Part shown: positions 24,706 through 32,591 of the stretch, piece by piece | How positions within the stretch are numbered: position 1 is the first letter of the stretch | Layout of the letters: each line of letters begins with the position of its first letter | NCBI GenBank assembly: GCA_903905505.1 | Contig: CAIVGL010000031.1 | Coordinates: 1-36,391 of the forward strand | Length of the DNA stretch: 36,391 nt | Direction: 5' to 3' | DNA from: an uncultured Bacteroidia bacterium | Lineage (GTDB): Bacteria > Bacteroidota > Bacteroidia > Bacteroidales > Prolixibacteraceae | Position numbers and translations under genes: made by a program | The notes under the pieces: model-generated | Database searches by the model: none | Told to the model about the DNA's origin: nothing | Seen by the model: only the letters and a program-made list of their open reading frames with translations

Positions 24706-26301
24706 TTATTTTTTCAGATTTATTTTTCGAATTTTATTTGACTTATAAAATAAGAGTAGTCCAATTGCAACAAGCATAATTTGTGCCATCGCCCAAAACA
24801 TCGTGCTAAAATCGCGCACTTCTTTACCTGCAAAATCCATAAAATGATGCTTATGTAAGAAATTAAAGCTCGTTGCTTCACGTAAGGTTACATCATTAAT
24901 TCTTGCGGCGAGTTTACCGCTGGAGGTTTCCACATAATATGTGTCATGCTCATTTGTTGAATAGGAAACTCTCCATACGGGCAATCGTTTATTTACAAAG
25001 CCATATTCTCCTGTAAATTTAGTGATTAGGGTATCTGATCGGATGGATTTTTCCGATTGGCCACTGAAGGTATTGGCCAAATAATGGGCATAGCTTTTAT
25101 CTCCATGTTCAAGTATCGAAAAGTCTTTGGCATTAACATATTCTATAACAGGCCTAGGAACATTCATCTCTTTCATTAAGTCATTGGGCTTTGTCTTGCC
25201 AAATGGTTTTTGACTTTTCAGTGTAATTTGGTAGTAGATATCTTCTTTGATTTTTACCAATGAGAGGTTTGCAATCGGTTTCTGAATTAGATTCTGAATG
25301 GAGTCAAAATTTAAATCGATATCATTTGTTTGGAAGGTGGCTTTTGAATAAAATTGATCCCGTGTGTCTTTCTCAAATTTTCCAAATGCGTGATAAAAGC
25401 CACTAAAACTAAACATCAAAGTAAAAATCGCAATTACTATTGCACTATACCTATGATTTCTTCTTGTGCGAACCAGATCATTATCTTTAACTCTCTTTGA
25501 GCCTGTGGTGAAAAATAAATAGATTCCTAAACAGGATGTCAAGAATGTCAATCCGACAAAAAGAAGCTCGACTAGCAACCTTCCGTTTCCAAGAAAATTT
25601 AACCATTCCCAATTGTGCAAAAGCGTGAAAAATTTAGAGAAGAGCGCACGTTTATGATCTACTGCGAAAGCAAACCGATTTTGGCTAGTTTCAACAAATA
25701 TTTTAATGCTATCTTTTCGATCAAAAGCTATTTTATAAACTGGTAGTAGCTTATTTATGCTTCGATATTCATCATCGAAATTTTTTAAGGGTGAAATCGA
25801 TTTTATTTGGGCTCCAGATCTAGAGTTTAAAACGGCTGTTGTAGTTACTTCACAACAATCTTTTATTGATTCTGCATTTTCACTCACTGGAGTATTTATA
25901 GGCTGGGATTTTCCCATTTTTGCACCACCTTCAAGAAAAATTCGGGCGAGATATTGAGCATAAAGTTGATCGCCATTTATTAACTTCATTCCGTTTATTG
26001 TACTGAGATAAACGATTTCCTCTGAGCCCAATAATTGTATTTGATAAAACCAGTTGTCTGCTATTTGAACAAACCTAAACGTTTTAAATGAATCAATCTT
26101 GTTAATCGTTAATGCTTGCGCTAACGGTGTTTTAATTGCCTGCGCTTCAATCGCATTTGCACTTATAAACTGGGTTGTAACTTGAGGTCGAATAGTCGAC
26201 ATAATAGGATGCATAAAACCACTAATAGCCCAAATTAGTACTGGAATAGCAATAATTAGAGATGCTTTGCGATGCAATTGATACACTTGTTTTAGCTTCA
26301 T
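24706..26301 (-). CDS. PepSY-associated membrane protein with internal duplication
   Basis: A 531-residue inner-membrane protein with helices at about 13-30, 244-265, 284-306 and 499-518 and two large periplasmic PepSY-containing loops. The two halves repeat: ISGFMH at 26-31 and FSGFYH at 299-304, YAQYLA at 114-119 and YAHYLA at 404-409, LLPVYKIAFD at 185 and RLPVWRVSYS at 439, FVETSQ at 202 and YVETSS at 456, LLHNW at 227 and FLHKHH at 481. Histidines near the membrane recall the iron-uptake PepSY reductase-like family. It follows the TonB receptor on the same strand, so reduction or handling of an imported ferric siderophore or heme is the likely role. CC at 149-150 is present only in the first half. 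Confidence 0.82.
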   Translation of the reverse strand: MKLKQVYQLHRKASLIIAIPVLIWAISGFMHPIMSTIRPQVTTQFISANAIEAQAIKTPLAQALTINKIDSFKTFRFVQIADNWFYQIQLLGSEEIVYLSTINGMKLINGDQLYAQYLARIFLEGGAKMGKSQPINTPVSENAESIKDCCEVTTTAVLNSRSGAQIKSISPLKNFDDEYRSINKLLPVYKIAFDRKDSIKIFVETSQNRFAFAVDHKRALFSKFFTLLHNWEWLNFLGNGRLLVELLFVGLTFLTSCLGIYLFFTTGSKRVKDNDLVRTRRNHRYSAIVIAIFTLMFSFSGFYHAFGKFEKDTRDQFYSKATFQTNDIDLNFDSIQNLIQKPIANLSLVKIKEDIYYQITLKSQKPFGKTKPNDLMKEMNVPRPVIEYVNAKDFSILEHGDKSYAHYLANTFSGQSEKSIRSDTLITKFTGEYGFVNKRLPVWRVSYSTNEHDTYYVETSSGKLAARINDVTLREATSFNFLHKHHFMDFAGKEVRDFSTMFWAMAQIMLVAIGLLLFYKSNKIRKINLKK

Positions 26302-26341
26302 ATGCTTAAAAGATAAATCAGGTAAATATTAGACTTGTTTA

Positions 26342-26377
26342 TGCCGGATACCCTTTATTTAAATGTGATATCCGGCA
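26342..26377 (-). promoter_or_regulatory. Hairpin between TonB receptor and PepSY genes
   Basis: TGCCGGATA and TATCCGGCA form a 9-bp perfect GC-containing stem around an 18-nt loop, in the 96-bp gap between the two genes. No T-run follows on the minus strand, so it may be an mRNA-stabilising or attenuating structure rather than a full terminator. Confidence 0.5.
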
Positions 26378-26397
26378 AATAAATTTATAATTGGAAG

Positions 26398-28704
26398 TTA
26401 TTTCCCAAATCGATAGGCAACTCCTAAGGTTATTTCTCTCGGATCGCCCATGTTATATGCATAGGATGAACTGCCCTTGCTGGTTGAGCTTTTAGTTGCG
26501 TAAACAGCGTAATAGTTATCCAAAATATTTAAAGCATTGACCCATAATTCAACTTTTTTTAGTTGATAACCTACTCGAACATTGCAAATATCAAATCCTG
26601 GATAGGTATAATTATTTAAATCGTCTGTGAAATATTTAGCTTGATGTTGCCATTCAGTGCTTATTCGCAGGCCTTTAATTGCAGCTGGTTTATAAGTAAG
26701 TTCAGCATTAGCAATAAAATGAGGCGCTCCACTGATCTCTTTCCCATTGTAATTTATGCCTTTAACTACATTGTCGACATAGGTGTGTTTGGCATTAGTG
26801 CCACTAATTCGGAATAACCATTCGCTGTTTGGGCGATAATTAAGACCATATTCAACCCCTTTATGACTTGTTTTTCCTGCATTCTGATTCGCAGTGCTTA
26901 GGTCGGGTAGCTTAACAGAGATGATCTCGTTGGTTCCGTCTAATTTATAAAGACTCCAGTCGGCATAAAGCTTGCTGCCACTTATTGAAATCCAGCCACC
27001 AATTTCATAATTTTTAAATGTTTGTGGCTGAAGATAAGGAACGACCACGCTATTAAATAATTCGGTAATCTGTGGTGGAACATATCCCTCAGAATAGTTT
27101 CCGTAAATTCCTAACCCTTGGTAATTATAGGTAAAGCCGATTTTAGGTGTTAGTCGTTCGAAAGTGGTTATCGATGAGGGAGCTCCTGTAGAGGCCCCTG
27201 CTTTTAAGCTGTTATTAAAATCATATTTAAAAGCATCATATCGAACTGCCGTTACAATCTTCAAGTTCTTCAACGGAGTTATCTCATAATCTATATACGT
27301 TGCAACATTAACAATATTGGTCTGATAATTACTTAAGATGGAATCTTTTGCAGGCTTGCTATAGCTCACATATTTATTCAGACTTAGATCTTTTGTAATT
27401 GATATAAACTGAGCGAAATAGGTCTGAGGACTGTAATCTAAACTTGCACCAGCAATCAGCTTGCTGTTTAACCAATCAAATTTCTGGGTGTGCTGTGCAA
27501 GGATTGAATTAGTCTTAAAGGAGTTATTGTTTAATTGACCTTTAAATAGAGTTGGAGTTTTTGAGCCCGTACTAGCTATTGTGTAAGAAGGATTTTGTTT
27601 GACCGAATTATCCCGAAATAAGAATGATAAAGAAGAACTGCTTTTTTCATTCCAGGTTTTCGACAATATTGATTTAATCCTTAAGGCATTCACCGATCGA
27701 TAGGTGAATGATTGTAAGGAACTAAAATTCTTCTGCGCATATTTAATACTATCCAACGCACCAGTCATGTCGCTATAATAGTCAACATAGGCAATCGTAT
27801 TGGTCCAAGTAAGAGAACTGTTAGGTTTGTAATCAGATCTTAGCGAGAAAGCCGATTTATTGAAATCGCTATGCTCTATCGGTCCGTCCTTTCTTGTGGC
27901 GTAATAACCACTTGCTAATAGGCCCCACTTCCCTAAAGTTGATCCAATTTGCAGATCTGTTTTCTTGTATCCAGTGCCATTCATTTGGGTACTAATCGAG
28001 CCACTGGTATAGGCAGGAGCCGATTGTGTAATTACATTCACGGCACCAGCAATGGCCTCGCCTCCATAAAAGGCCGATGATGGACCTTTTATAATTTCGA
28101 TACTCTTGGCCGATGCTAAATTCATCTCCAATAATGCATTGTGGTTGAATACCCCCGTGGTTCTAATCGGTATTCCGTCCTCTAAATAGAGAAATACACT
28201 CTTAGTGGTCATCGGCTGGCGAATACTCATCATGTGCTGTTCATTGCCTAAACTAGCCATAAATACACCGCTCACTTTATTCAACAATTGGTCCATTCTT
28301 TGAGCTTTTGTTTCATTGAGAATTTGCTTGTTAATTGTCGAAATTGCGATTGGAGCTTCACTCCTTTTCTCGTCGGTTCTATTCGAAGTGACAACAACTT
28401 GTTCTAATAGATTATGTGTTGGAAAGATTTCCAAGGCATTATCCTCATTGTTGACCTGAATGTTTCTTCTAGCATCGTATCCTTTGGCTTCTATAGCAAT
28501 CGAAGTGCCATTGAAGGAAAGGCTAAAAGATCCATTTTCTTTACTAATTGTTTGATTTGTTGGACTAGCATAGATGAGAGCTCCTGCGATTGGCTCCTTC
28601 GTTATCGCATCGTAAATTTTCCCTTTTATTGCTCTAAATTGTTGAGCTTCTGTTTGAACATGACAAATGGACATAATCAAACAGATTAAAATATATCGTT
28701 TCAT
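26398..28704 (-). CDS. TonB-dependent outer-membrane receptor
   Basis: A 768-residue receptor. It has a signal peptide (1-20, cut near QTEAQQ), a carboxypeptidase-regulatory-like beta domain (about 24-110, KGKIYDAITKEPIAGALIY), then a plug domain (IAISTINKQILNETKAQRMDQLLNKVSGV through IEIIKGPSSAFYGGEAIAGAVNVIT) and a 22-strand barrel. The plug consensus GPSSAFYG is intact. It takes up a ligand too large for porins using TonB energy. With the PepSY protein downstream and no SusD next to it, a siderophore, heme or metal chelate is more likely than a glycan. The promoter at 28764-28793 gives a leader of about 50 nt, and the gene product ends VAYRFGK. Confidence 0.93.
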   Translation of the reverse strand: MKRYILICLIMSICHVQTEAQQFRAIKGKIYDAITKEPIAGALIYASPTNQTISKENGSFSLSFNGTSIAIEAKGYDARRNIQVNNEDNALEIFPTHNLLEQVVVTSNRTDEKRSEAPIAISTINKQILNETKAQRMDQLLNKVSGVFMASLGNEQHMMSIRQPMTTKSVFLYLEDGIPIRTTGVFNHNALLEMNLASAKSIEIIKGPSSAFYGGEAIAGAVNVITQSAPAYTSGSISTQMNGTGYKKTDLQIGSTLGKWGLLASGYYATRKDGPIEHSDFNKSAFSLRSDYKPNSSLTWTNTIAYVDYYSDMTGALDSIKYAQKNFSSLQSFTYRSVNALRIKSILSKTWNEKSSSSLSFLFRDNSVKQNPSYTIASTGSKTPTLFKGQLNNNSFKTNSILAQHTQKFDWLNSKLIAGASLDYSPQTYFAQFISITKDLSLNKYVSYSKPAKDSILSNYQTNIVNVATYIDYEITPLKNLKIVTAVRYDAFKYDFNNSLKAGASTGAPSSITTFERLTPKIGFTYNYQGLGIYGNYSEGYVPPQITELFNSVVVPYLQPQTFKNYEIGGWISISGSKLYADWSLYKLDGTNEIISVKLPDLSTANQNAGKTSHKGVEYGLNYRPNSEWLFRISGTNAKHTYVDNVVKGINYNGKEISGAPHFIANAELTYKPAAIKGLRISTEWQHQAKYFTDDLNNYTYPGFDICNVRVGYQLKKVELWVNALNILDNYYAVYATKSSTSKGSSSYAYNMGDPREITLGVAYRFGK

Positions 28705-28763
28705 TTTAGTATGTACTTAATGTAAATTTAATTATTAAGTGAGTTTTCTGGTTGATTAAATGG

Positions 28764-28804
28764 CAAACATAACCCACAATGCTCCAACGTCAATGTGTAT
28801 TGAC
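28764..28804 (-). promoter_or_regulatory. TonB receptor promoter with overlapping dyad
   Basis: On the minus strand TTG (28793-28791), a 19-nt spacer and TATGTTTG (28771-28764) match consensus exactly, the same -7 and spacing as the cytochrome operon promoter. A dyad GTCAAT-GTGT-ATTGAC (28789-28804) covers the -33 element and looks like a repressor site. The regulator is unknown. A Fur-type repressor would fit the genes, but the sequence is not a clear Fur box. Confidence 0.65.
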
Positions 28805-28830
28805 TTGATATGCAGCCACAATAAAGATTT

Positions 28831-28850
28831 ACTCCAAGTTTAATTGGAGT
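28831..28850 (-). terminator. Weak hairpin behind the small Cys-containing protein
   Basis: ACTCCAA, a 6-nt loop and TTGGAGT form a 7-bp perfect stem 24 bases after the stop of the small gene. Only a mixed AAATCTTT follows on the minus strand, so termination would be weak. Confidence 0.35.
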
Positions 28851-28873
28851 CTCACATGAATAGCTTGCAAAAA

Positions 28874-29266
28874 CTAAATTAAAATTCGCTCTTGAGGAGG
28901 GACAAAAAGGGATGGGAGAAATGGGGTTGTGGTCTTTTCTTCTGATAAATCGAGTAAGACAATCTCGCATTCGGTGGCTTGTGGTACTGTAATATGAGTA
29001 CCTATAAAATCTTTAACCTCTTTATTCTGAATTTTTTGATTTGTAGACTTGTCTGGTAATTCATCCGTCTCCACACTCTTCTTGAGCTGTTTTTCTAAAT
29101 AGCACTTCCCCTCACAGCTGCTGTTTGGCTTGTCTCTGTTAACACAAAGGTTCTTTACAATGTAGGCTTTCTGAACAGAGTATTCGACATAAGGGATGAT
29201 TGGTCTTAAGAGGTAAAAGACCAAGACAACGATTTGAATAATAGCGTAAGCTCTAGTTTTGGACAT
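28874..29266 (-). CDS. Small membrane-anchored Cys-containing protein of unknown function
   Basis: A 130-residue protein with one N-terminal membrane helix (about 8-28), then a periplasmic segment with LCVNRDKPNSSCEGKCYLEKQLKK at about 40-63, where three cysteines sit in an LCxN...C..KC arrangement. A charged region and a hydrophobic, proline-containing tail (FLPSLFVPPQERILI) follow. I do not know a named function. As I recall, similar short proteins with the LCxN(R/K)DKP...CxGKCYLxKQL motif occur next to TonB receptors and PepSY proteins in Bacteroidota. The cysteines could bind a metal. It is transcribed toward the TonB receptor gene, and the candidate promoter TAACTTTG (29298-29291) is 25 bases upstream. 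Confidence 0.7.
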   Translation of the reverse strand: MSKTRAYAIIQIVVLVFYLLRPIIPYVEYSVQKAYIVKNLCVNRDKPNSSCEGKCYLEKQLKKSVETDELPDKSTNQKIQNKEVKDFIGTHITVPQATECEIVLLDLSEEKTTTPFLPSLFVPPQERILI

Positions 29267-29290
29267 GGCTTAATGTTGTCGAATAAAAAT

Positions 29291-29298
29291 CAAAGTTA
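29291..29298 (-). promoter_or_regulatory. Candidate -7 element of the small Cys-containing protein gene
   Basis: TAACTTTG on the minus strand fits TAnnTTTG with a short leader of about 20 nt. The nearest TTG is 16 nt upstream, closer than usual. Confidence 0.4.
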
Positions 29299-29407
29299 TG
29301 TAAAAGGTTGACTGCAAAAGTAGGAGAATTTAAGAGCATAACCTATCAACTAAAAGAATTAAGATAAATTTAACACACTGGAAACGTTTTTTGTGTAAAT
29401 TGTTTTC

Positions 29408-29415
29408 TAGTTTTG
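29408..29415 (+). promoter_or_regulatory. Candidate -7 element of the TetR/efflux operon
   Basis: TAGTTTTG fits TAnnTTTG, 25 nt upstream of the ATG at 29440. The nearest TTTG (29390-29393) leaves only a 14-nt spacer, so the -33 part is weak. Confidence 0.4.
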
Positions 29416-29439
29416 TAGCTCAAATAATTGAATTGCAAA

Positions 29440-30096
29440 ATGGATGAAGAAACAGATCTATTGAACCAGAAGTTTGAGCCGATGCTCGAACAGATCAAGG
29501 TGTTGTTTTTTGAATTCGGGATTAAGAATTTAAATATGGATGATATCAGTAACAAGCTAGGTATCTCCAAGAAAACGCTCTATCGCTTTGTAAAGAGCAA
29601 GGAGGATTTGATTGCACGGATATTCGAATACGAACAAAAACGATGGGTTGAAGTAGTTCGTTCTATTAGCGCTCAGGAGGTAAACGCCATCGAGAAACTT
29701 TTCAAGGTCAGCTTGATGGTTTACGAAGAGATGAAGCGATTTAATCCCATTATTTTATTTGAACTTAGGAAATACTATGAGCCACTTTTTCTTGAATACC
29801 AAGAGAAGAAAATGGCTCATGTGGCTTTGTCCATGCGCATGAATCTTGATAATGGGACAAAAGAGGGGCTATACCGAAGCGACCTTAATGCAGAGGCTAT
29901 CATCGCTATTTACATGAATTATCTAGTTGAAATTCACAATTCGGACTATTGCAAAGGGGCTGATTTATCTTTTGATGAGTTGTTTAAAATCATGTTTGAA
30001 CAACATATCAGAGCGATATCTACCGCTGCTGGCGTTGCCTATTTTGAGACTAGAAAAAATGAGATTACAGAATTACTAAATAAGAGTAGAAACTAA
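29440..30096 (+). CDS. TetR/AcrR family transcriptional regulator
   Basis: From the ATG at 29440 the protein has 218 residues (MDEETDLLNQ). A TTG at 29428 is in frame but lies close to the expected start of transcription and is not preferred. The N-terminal helix-turn-helix reads MDDISNKLGISKKTLYRFVKSKEDLI (about 34-60), a typical TetR recognition unit. The C-terminal helical domain (70-218) would bind the inducer and dimerise. It is the first gene of the cluster, 13 bases ahead of the TolC gene on the same strand. It is therefore a likely autoregulated local repressor of the pump. Confidence 0.9.
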   Translation: MDEETDLLNQKFEPMLEQIKVLFFEFGIKNLNMDDISNKLGISKKTLYRFVKSKEDLIARIFEYEQKRWVEVVRSISAQEVNAIEKLFKVSLMVYEEMKRFNPIILFELRKYYEPLFLEYQEKKMAHVALSMRMNLDNGTKEGLYRSDLNAEAIIAIYMNYLVEIHNSDYCKGADLSFDELFKIMFEQHIRAISTAAGVAYFETRKNEITELLNKSRN

Positions 30097-30109
30097 AAAT
30101 TGGACTAGG

Positions 30110-31450
30110 ATGTTATTGCAGAAAAAACCGATTATCCTGATTGTACTTCTAATGTTAGGGGTATTTAAAGGTGGGAATGCACAAGATACACTTCGCTATT
30201 CATTGAGTGAAGCGATAAAGATTGCGCAGGAGAACAACCTCAACATTAAAAATTCACAGCTTGATCTAAAGATGGCCCAAAAGAAAATTTGGGAAACCTT
30301 AGCTATCGGAATGCCTCATGTGGATGGAACAGCGAAATATAATTATATTCCATCTGTGCCAACTTTGCCTGCTTCGAACTTTGATCCAAAGGCAGCATCT
30401 GATGCTGTTATTGAGTTAGGCGTTAAACAAAATATTGTGTACGATCTTACCGTATCGCAGCTGATCTTTAATGGCGCTTATCTGATTGGATTAAAAGCCT
30501 CGAAAGTCTACTACAATCTTTCGGAAGAGTCGTTAGAAAAATCGATACTTGACATTACCGAATCGGTCACGAACACCTATTTTATGGTGCTTGTTGGACA
30601 AGAGAGTCGTAAAGTCTTGCAATCAAATCTTGTTAATGTGACCAAGACCCTATCCGATATTACAGAGATGCACAAGCAAGGTTTTGTGGAGAAGACCGAT
30701 GTTGAGCAGTTGGAATTAACAGCCAACACCATCGCGAATGCGATCTCGCAAATTGACAATAACCTAGAGATGGGCAAGCGTTTATTGAAGATCGAGATGG
30801 GGCTAGCTGAAAAGACCAATTTTGTTCTTTCGGATCCGTTGCGGATGGAAGAACCTCAACTGGTAAAACTTAATGCCTTAGTGAAAGAGCCATTTATTAT
30901 TGAGAAGAGTGTTGATTATAAGTTGCTCTCCACAAATGAGCTCCTCGCAAATTACGACTTAAAAAGAGAGATCTCGAACTATTATCCAACGATTAATGCC
31001 TTTTATAACCATCAAGAGACATGGAAGACTCCCGTATTTTATTTTGTACCAAAAAACGTTTTTGGGGTTAATCTTAGTATCCCAATCTTTAGCAGTGGTC
31101 AGCGTATGGCTGCCGTTTATCAAAAACGTTTGACCTATGAAAAGGCGACTAACAATAAATTATACATCGGTAATACTTTGCTAATGCAGGCGGCTCAGTG
31201 TCAGAATGACCTGCGCACGAAACTGGAGAAATTTCAGATCCAGAAAAAAAGTAAGGAACTTTCTGATAATATTTATCTCCGAACGCTTGAAAAATACAAG
31301 CAAGGCGTCTCTTCAAGCATGGAGCTGATGACCATTCAAAATCAATATTTAAATAGCCTAACCAATTATTATCAAGGAATATATGATGTAGTTGGTGCTA
31401 GAACTAAATTGGAAAAATTATACAATGTCAATTCAACGAAATTCAAATAA
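30110..31450 (+). CDS. TolC-family outer-membrane efflux channel
   Basis: A 446-residue protein with a signal peptide (LILIVLLMLGVFKGGNAQ, about 9-25). Two repeated outer-membrane efflux (OEP) halves follow: the first around YSLSEAIKIAQENNLNIKNSQLDLKMAQ, the second around NELLANYDLKREISNYYPTINAFYNHQ and VNLSIPIFSSGQR. Long coiled-coil helices build the periplasmic tunnel of the trimer. It forms the outer-membrane exit duct of the tripartite pump with the two following genes. The adaptor gene starts 9 bases later. Length is normal. Confidence 0.93.
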   Translation: MLLQKKPIILIVLLMLGVFKGGNAQDTLRYSLSEAIKIAQENNLNIKNSQLDLKMAQKKIWETLAIGMPHVDGTAKYNYIPSVPTLPASNFDPKAASDAVIELGVKQNIVYDLTVSQLIFNGAYLIGLKASKVYYNLSEESLEKSILDITESVTNTYFMVLVGQESRKVLQSNLVNVTKTLSDITEMHKQGFVEKTDVEQLELTANTIANAISQIDNNLEMGKRLLKIEMGLAEKTNFVLSDPLRMEEPQLVKLNALVKEPFIIEKSVDYKLLSTNELLANYDLKREISNYYPTINAFYNHQETWKTPVFYFVPKNVFGVNLSIPIFSSGQRMAAVYQKRLTYEKATNNKLYIGNTLLMQAAQCQNDLRTKLEKFQIQKKSKELSDNIYLRTLEKYKQGVSSSMELMTIQNQYLNSLTNYYQGIYDVVGARTKLEKLYNVNSTKFK

Positions 31451-31459
31451 ATCAATCAT

Positions 31460-32572
31460 ATGAAAAATAGTATCTATGTTTTAGTTCTTGCTGCCGCTTT
31501 AACAGCATGCAGTCAGCCAACCGATCCTAAAGGCAATTTAGAGCAGTTAAAAGCTCAGCGTGAAGCCTTAAACAAACAGATTGCAAAACTTGAAGCAGAA
31601 GTGGATCCGGCATCAGTCGAAATAAAGTCGGTTCCTGTAAAAGTTTTGTCGGTCTCGTCAACGGTTTTTAATCATTATGTTGAGGTGCAGGGCGTCGTTG
31701 ATGGCGATCAGAATGTTGCCGTTAGTCCACAAGTGCCAGGTATTGTAACTGCAGTATATGTTACAGAAGGAACCAACGTGAAAAAGGGACAAGTTTTGGC
31801 TGAGCTAGATGCAGCAGTCCTAAAACAAACGGTTGATGAGGTGAAGACACAATATGATTTGGTTAGCAATCTTTTTTTGAAGCAGAAGGCGTTATGGGAA
31901 AAGAATATCGGCAGTGAGGTACAGTATTTGCAAGCTAAGACAAATAAAGAGGCACTTGAAAATAGACTGAAGACGCTTCAAGGTCAGATAGACATGGCGA
32001 AAGTTATTTCTCCAATCTCTGGAACGGTCGAGAGTAATCCATTAAAGGTAGGTCAGATGGCTAGTCCAGGTTTGCCGACCTCTATTATTCGGGTAATTAA
32101 CATGAATATTGCGAAGGTAAAAGCGGAGGTCTCAGAGAACTATGCATCAAGAATACAAAATGGGAATAAGGCTATCGTTCGTTTTCCTGACCTAGGTTCA
32201 GAGATTGAGACAAAGCTATTTTTTGCTAGTAATTTTATCGATCCGACCAACCGAACATTTCAAATTGAGTGCAAGGTACAATCGCGCGAGGTTAAGTTGA
32301 GAGCCAATATGATTGCCTATGTCAAGATTAATGATTACACAAACGAGAAGGCGATTTGTGTTCCAGCAAACTTTGTCCAGAATAATAAGGATGGCAAATA
32401 TTTATATGTTGCAATTCAAAAGAATAATCAGACTATTGCGACACGTCGTTCTGTAAAATTGGGGATGGATTACAATGGAACTACTGAAATTCTTGAAGGA
32501 TTAGCTGATGGTGACAAGATCATTACCGCAGGATTCCAGAGCTTAAATGAAGGTTCACAAATTACCTATTAA
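31460..32572 (+). CDS. RND efflux periplasmic adaptor (membrane fusion protein) lipoprotein
   Basis: A 370-residue protein with a lipoprotein leader (lipobox LTAC, Cys17), an N-terminal coiled-coil stretch (LEQLKAQREALNKQIAKLEAEV, about 27-48), a biotinyl-lipoyl-like domain with VTEGTNVKKGQVLAELD near 97-113, an alpha hairpin (about 115-165) and then PISGTVES. The beta barrel and membrane-proximal parts follow. It joins the inner-membrane RND transporter to the TolC channel. The short extra coiled coil right after the lipid anchor is seen in Bacteroidota adaptors of this kind. The RND gene begins 19 bases later. Confidence 0.93.
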   Translation: MKNSIYVLVLAAALTACSQPTDPKGNLEQLKAQREALNKQIAKLEAEVDPASVEIKSVPVKVLSVSSTVFNHYVEVQGVVDGDQNVAVSPQVPGIVTAVYVTEGTNVKKGQVLAELDAAVLKQTVDEVKTQYDLVSNLFLKQKALWEKNIGSEVQYLQAKTNKEALENRLKTLQGQIDMAKVISPISGTVESNPLKVGQMASPGLPTSIIRVINMNIAKVKAEVSENYASRIQNGNKAIVRFPDLGSEIETKLFFASNFIDPTNRTFQIECKVQSREVKLRANMIAYVKINDYTNEKAICVPANFVQNNKDGKYLYVAIQKNNQTIATRRSVKLGMDYNGTTEILEGLADGDKIITAGFQSLNEGSQITY

Positions 32573-32591
32573 TCGGTTTCAACATTAAGTT

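Noticed and set aside
28728-28970. 80-codon open frame with several cysteines upstream of the TonB receptor
   Set aside because: It overlaps the consensus promoter of the receptor and the end of the better supported 130-residue gene in another frame.
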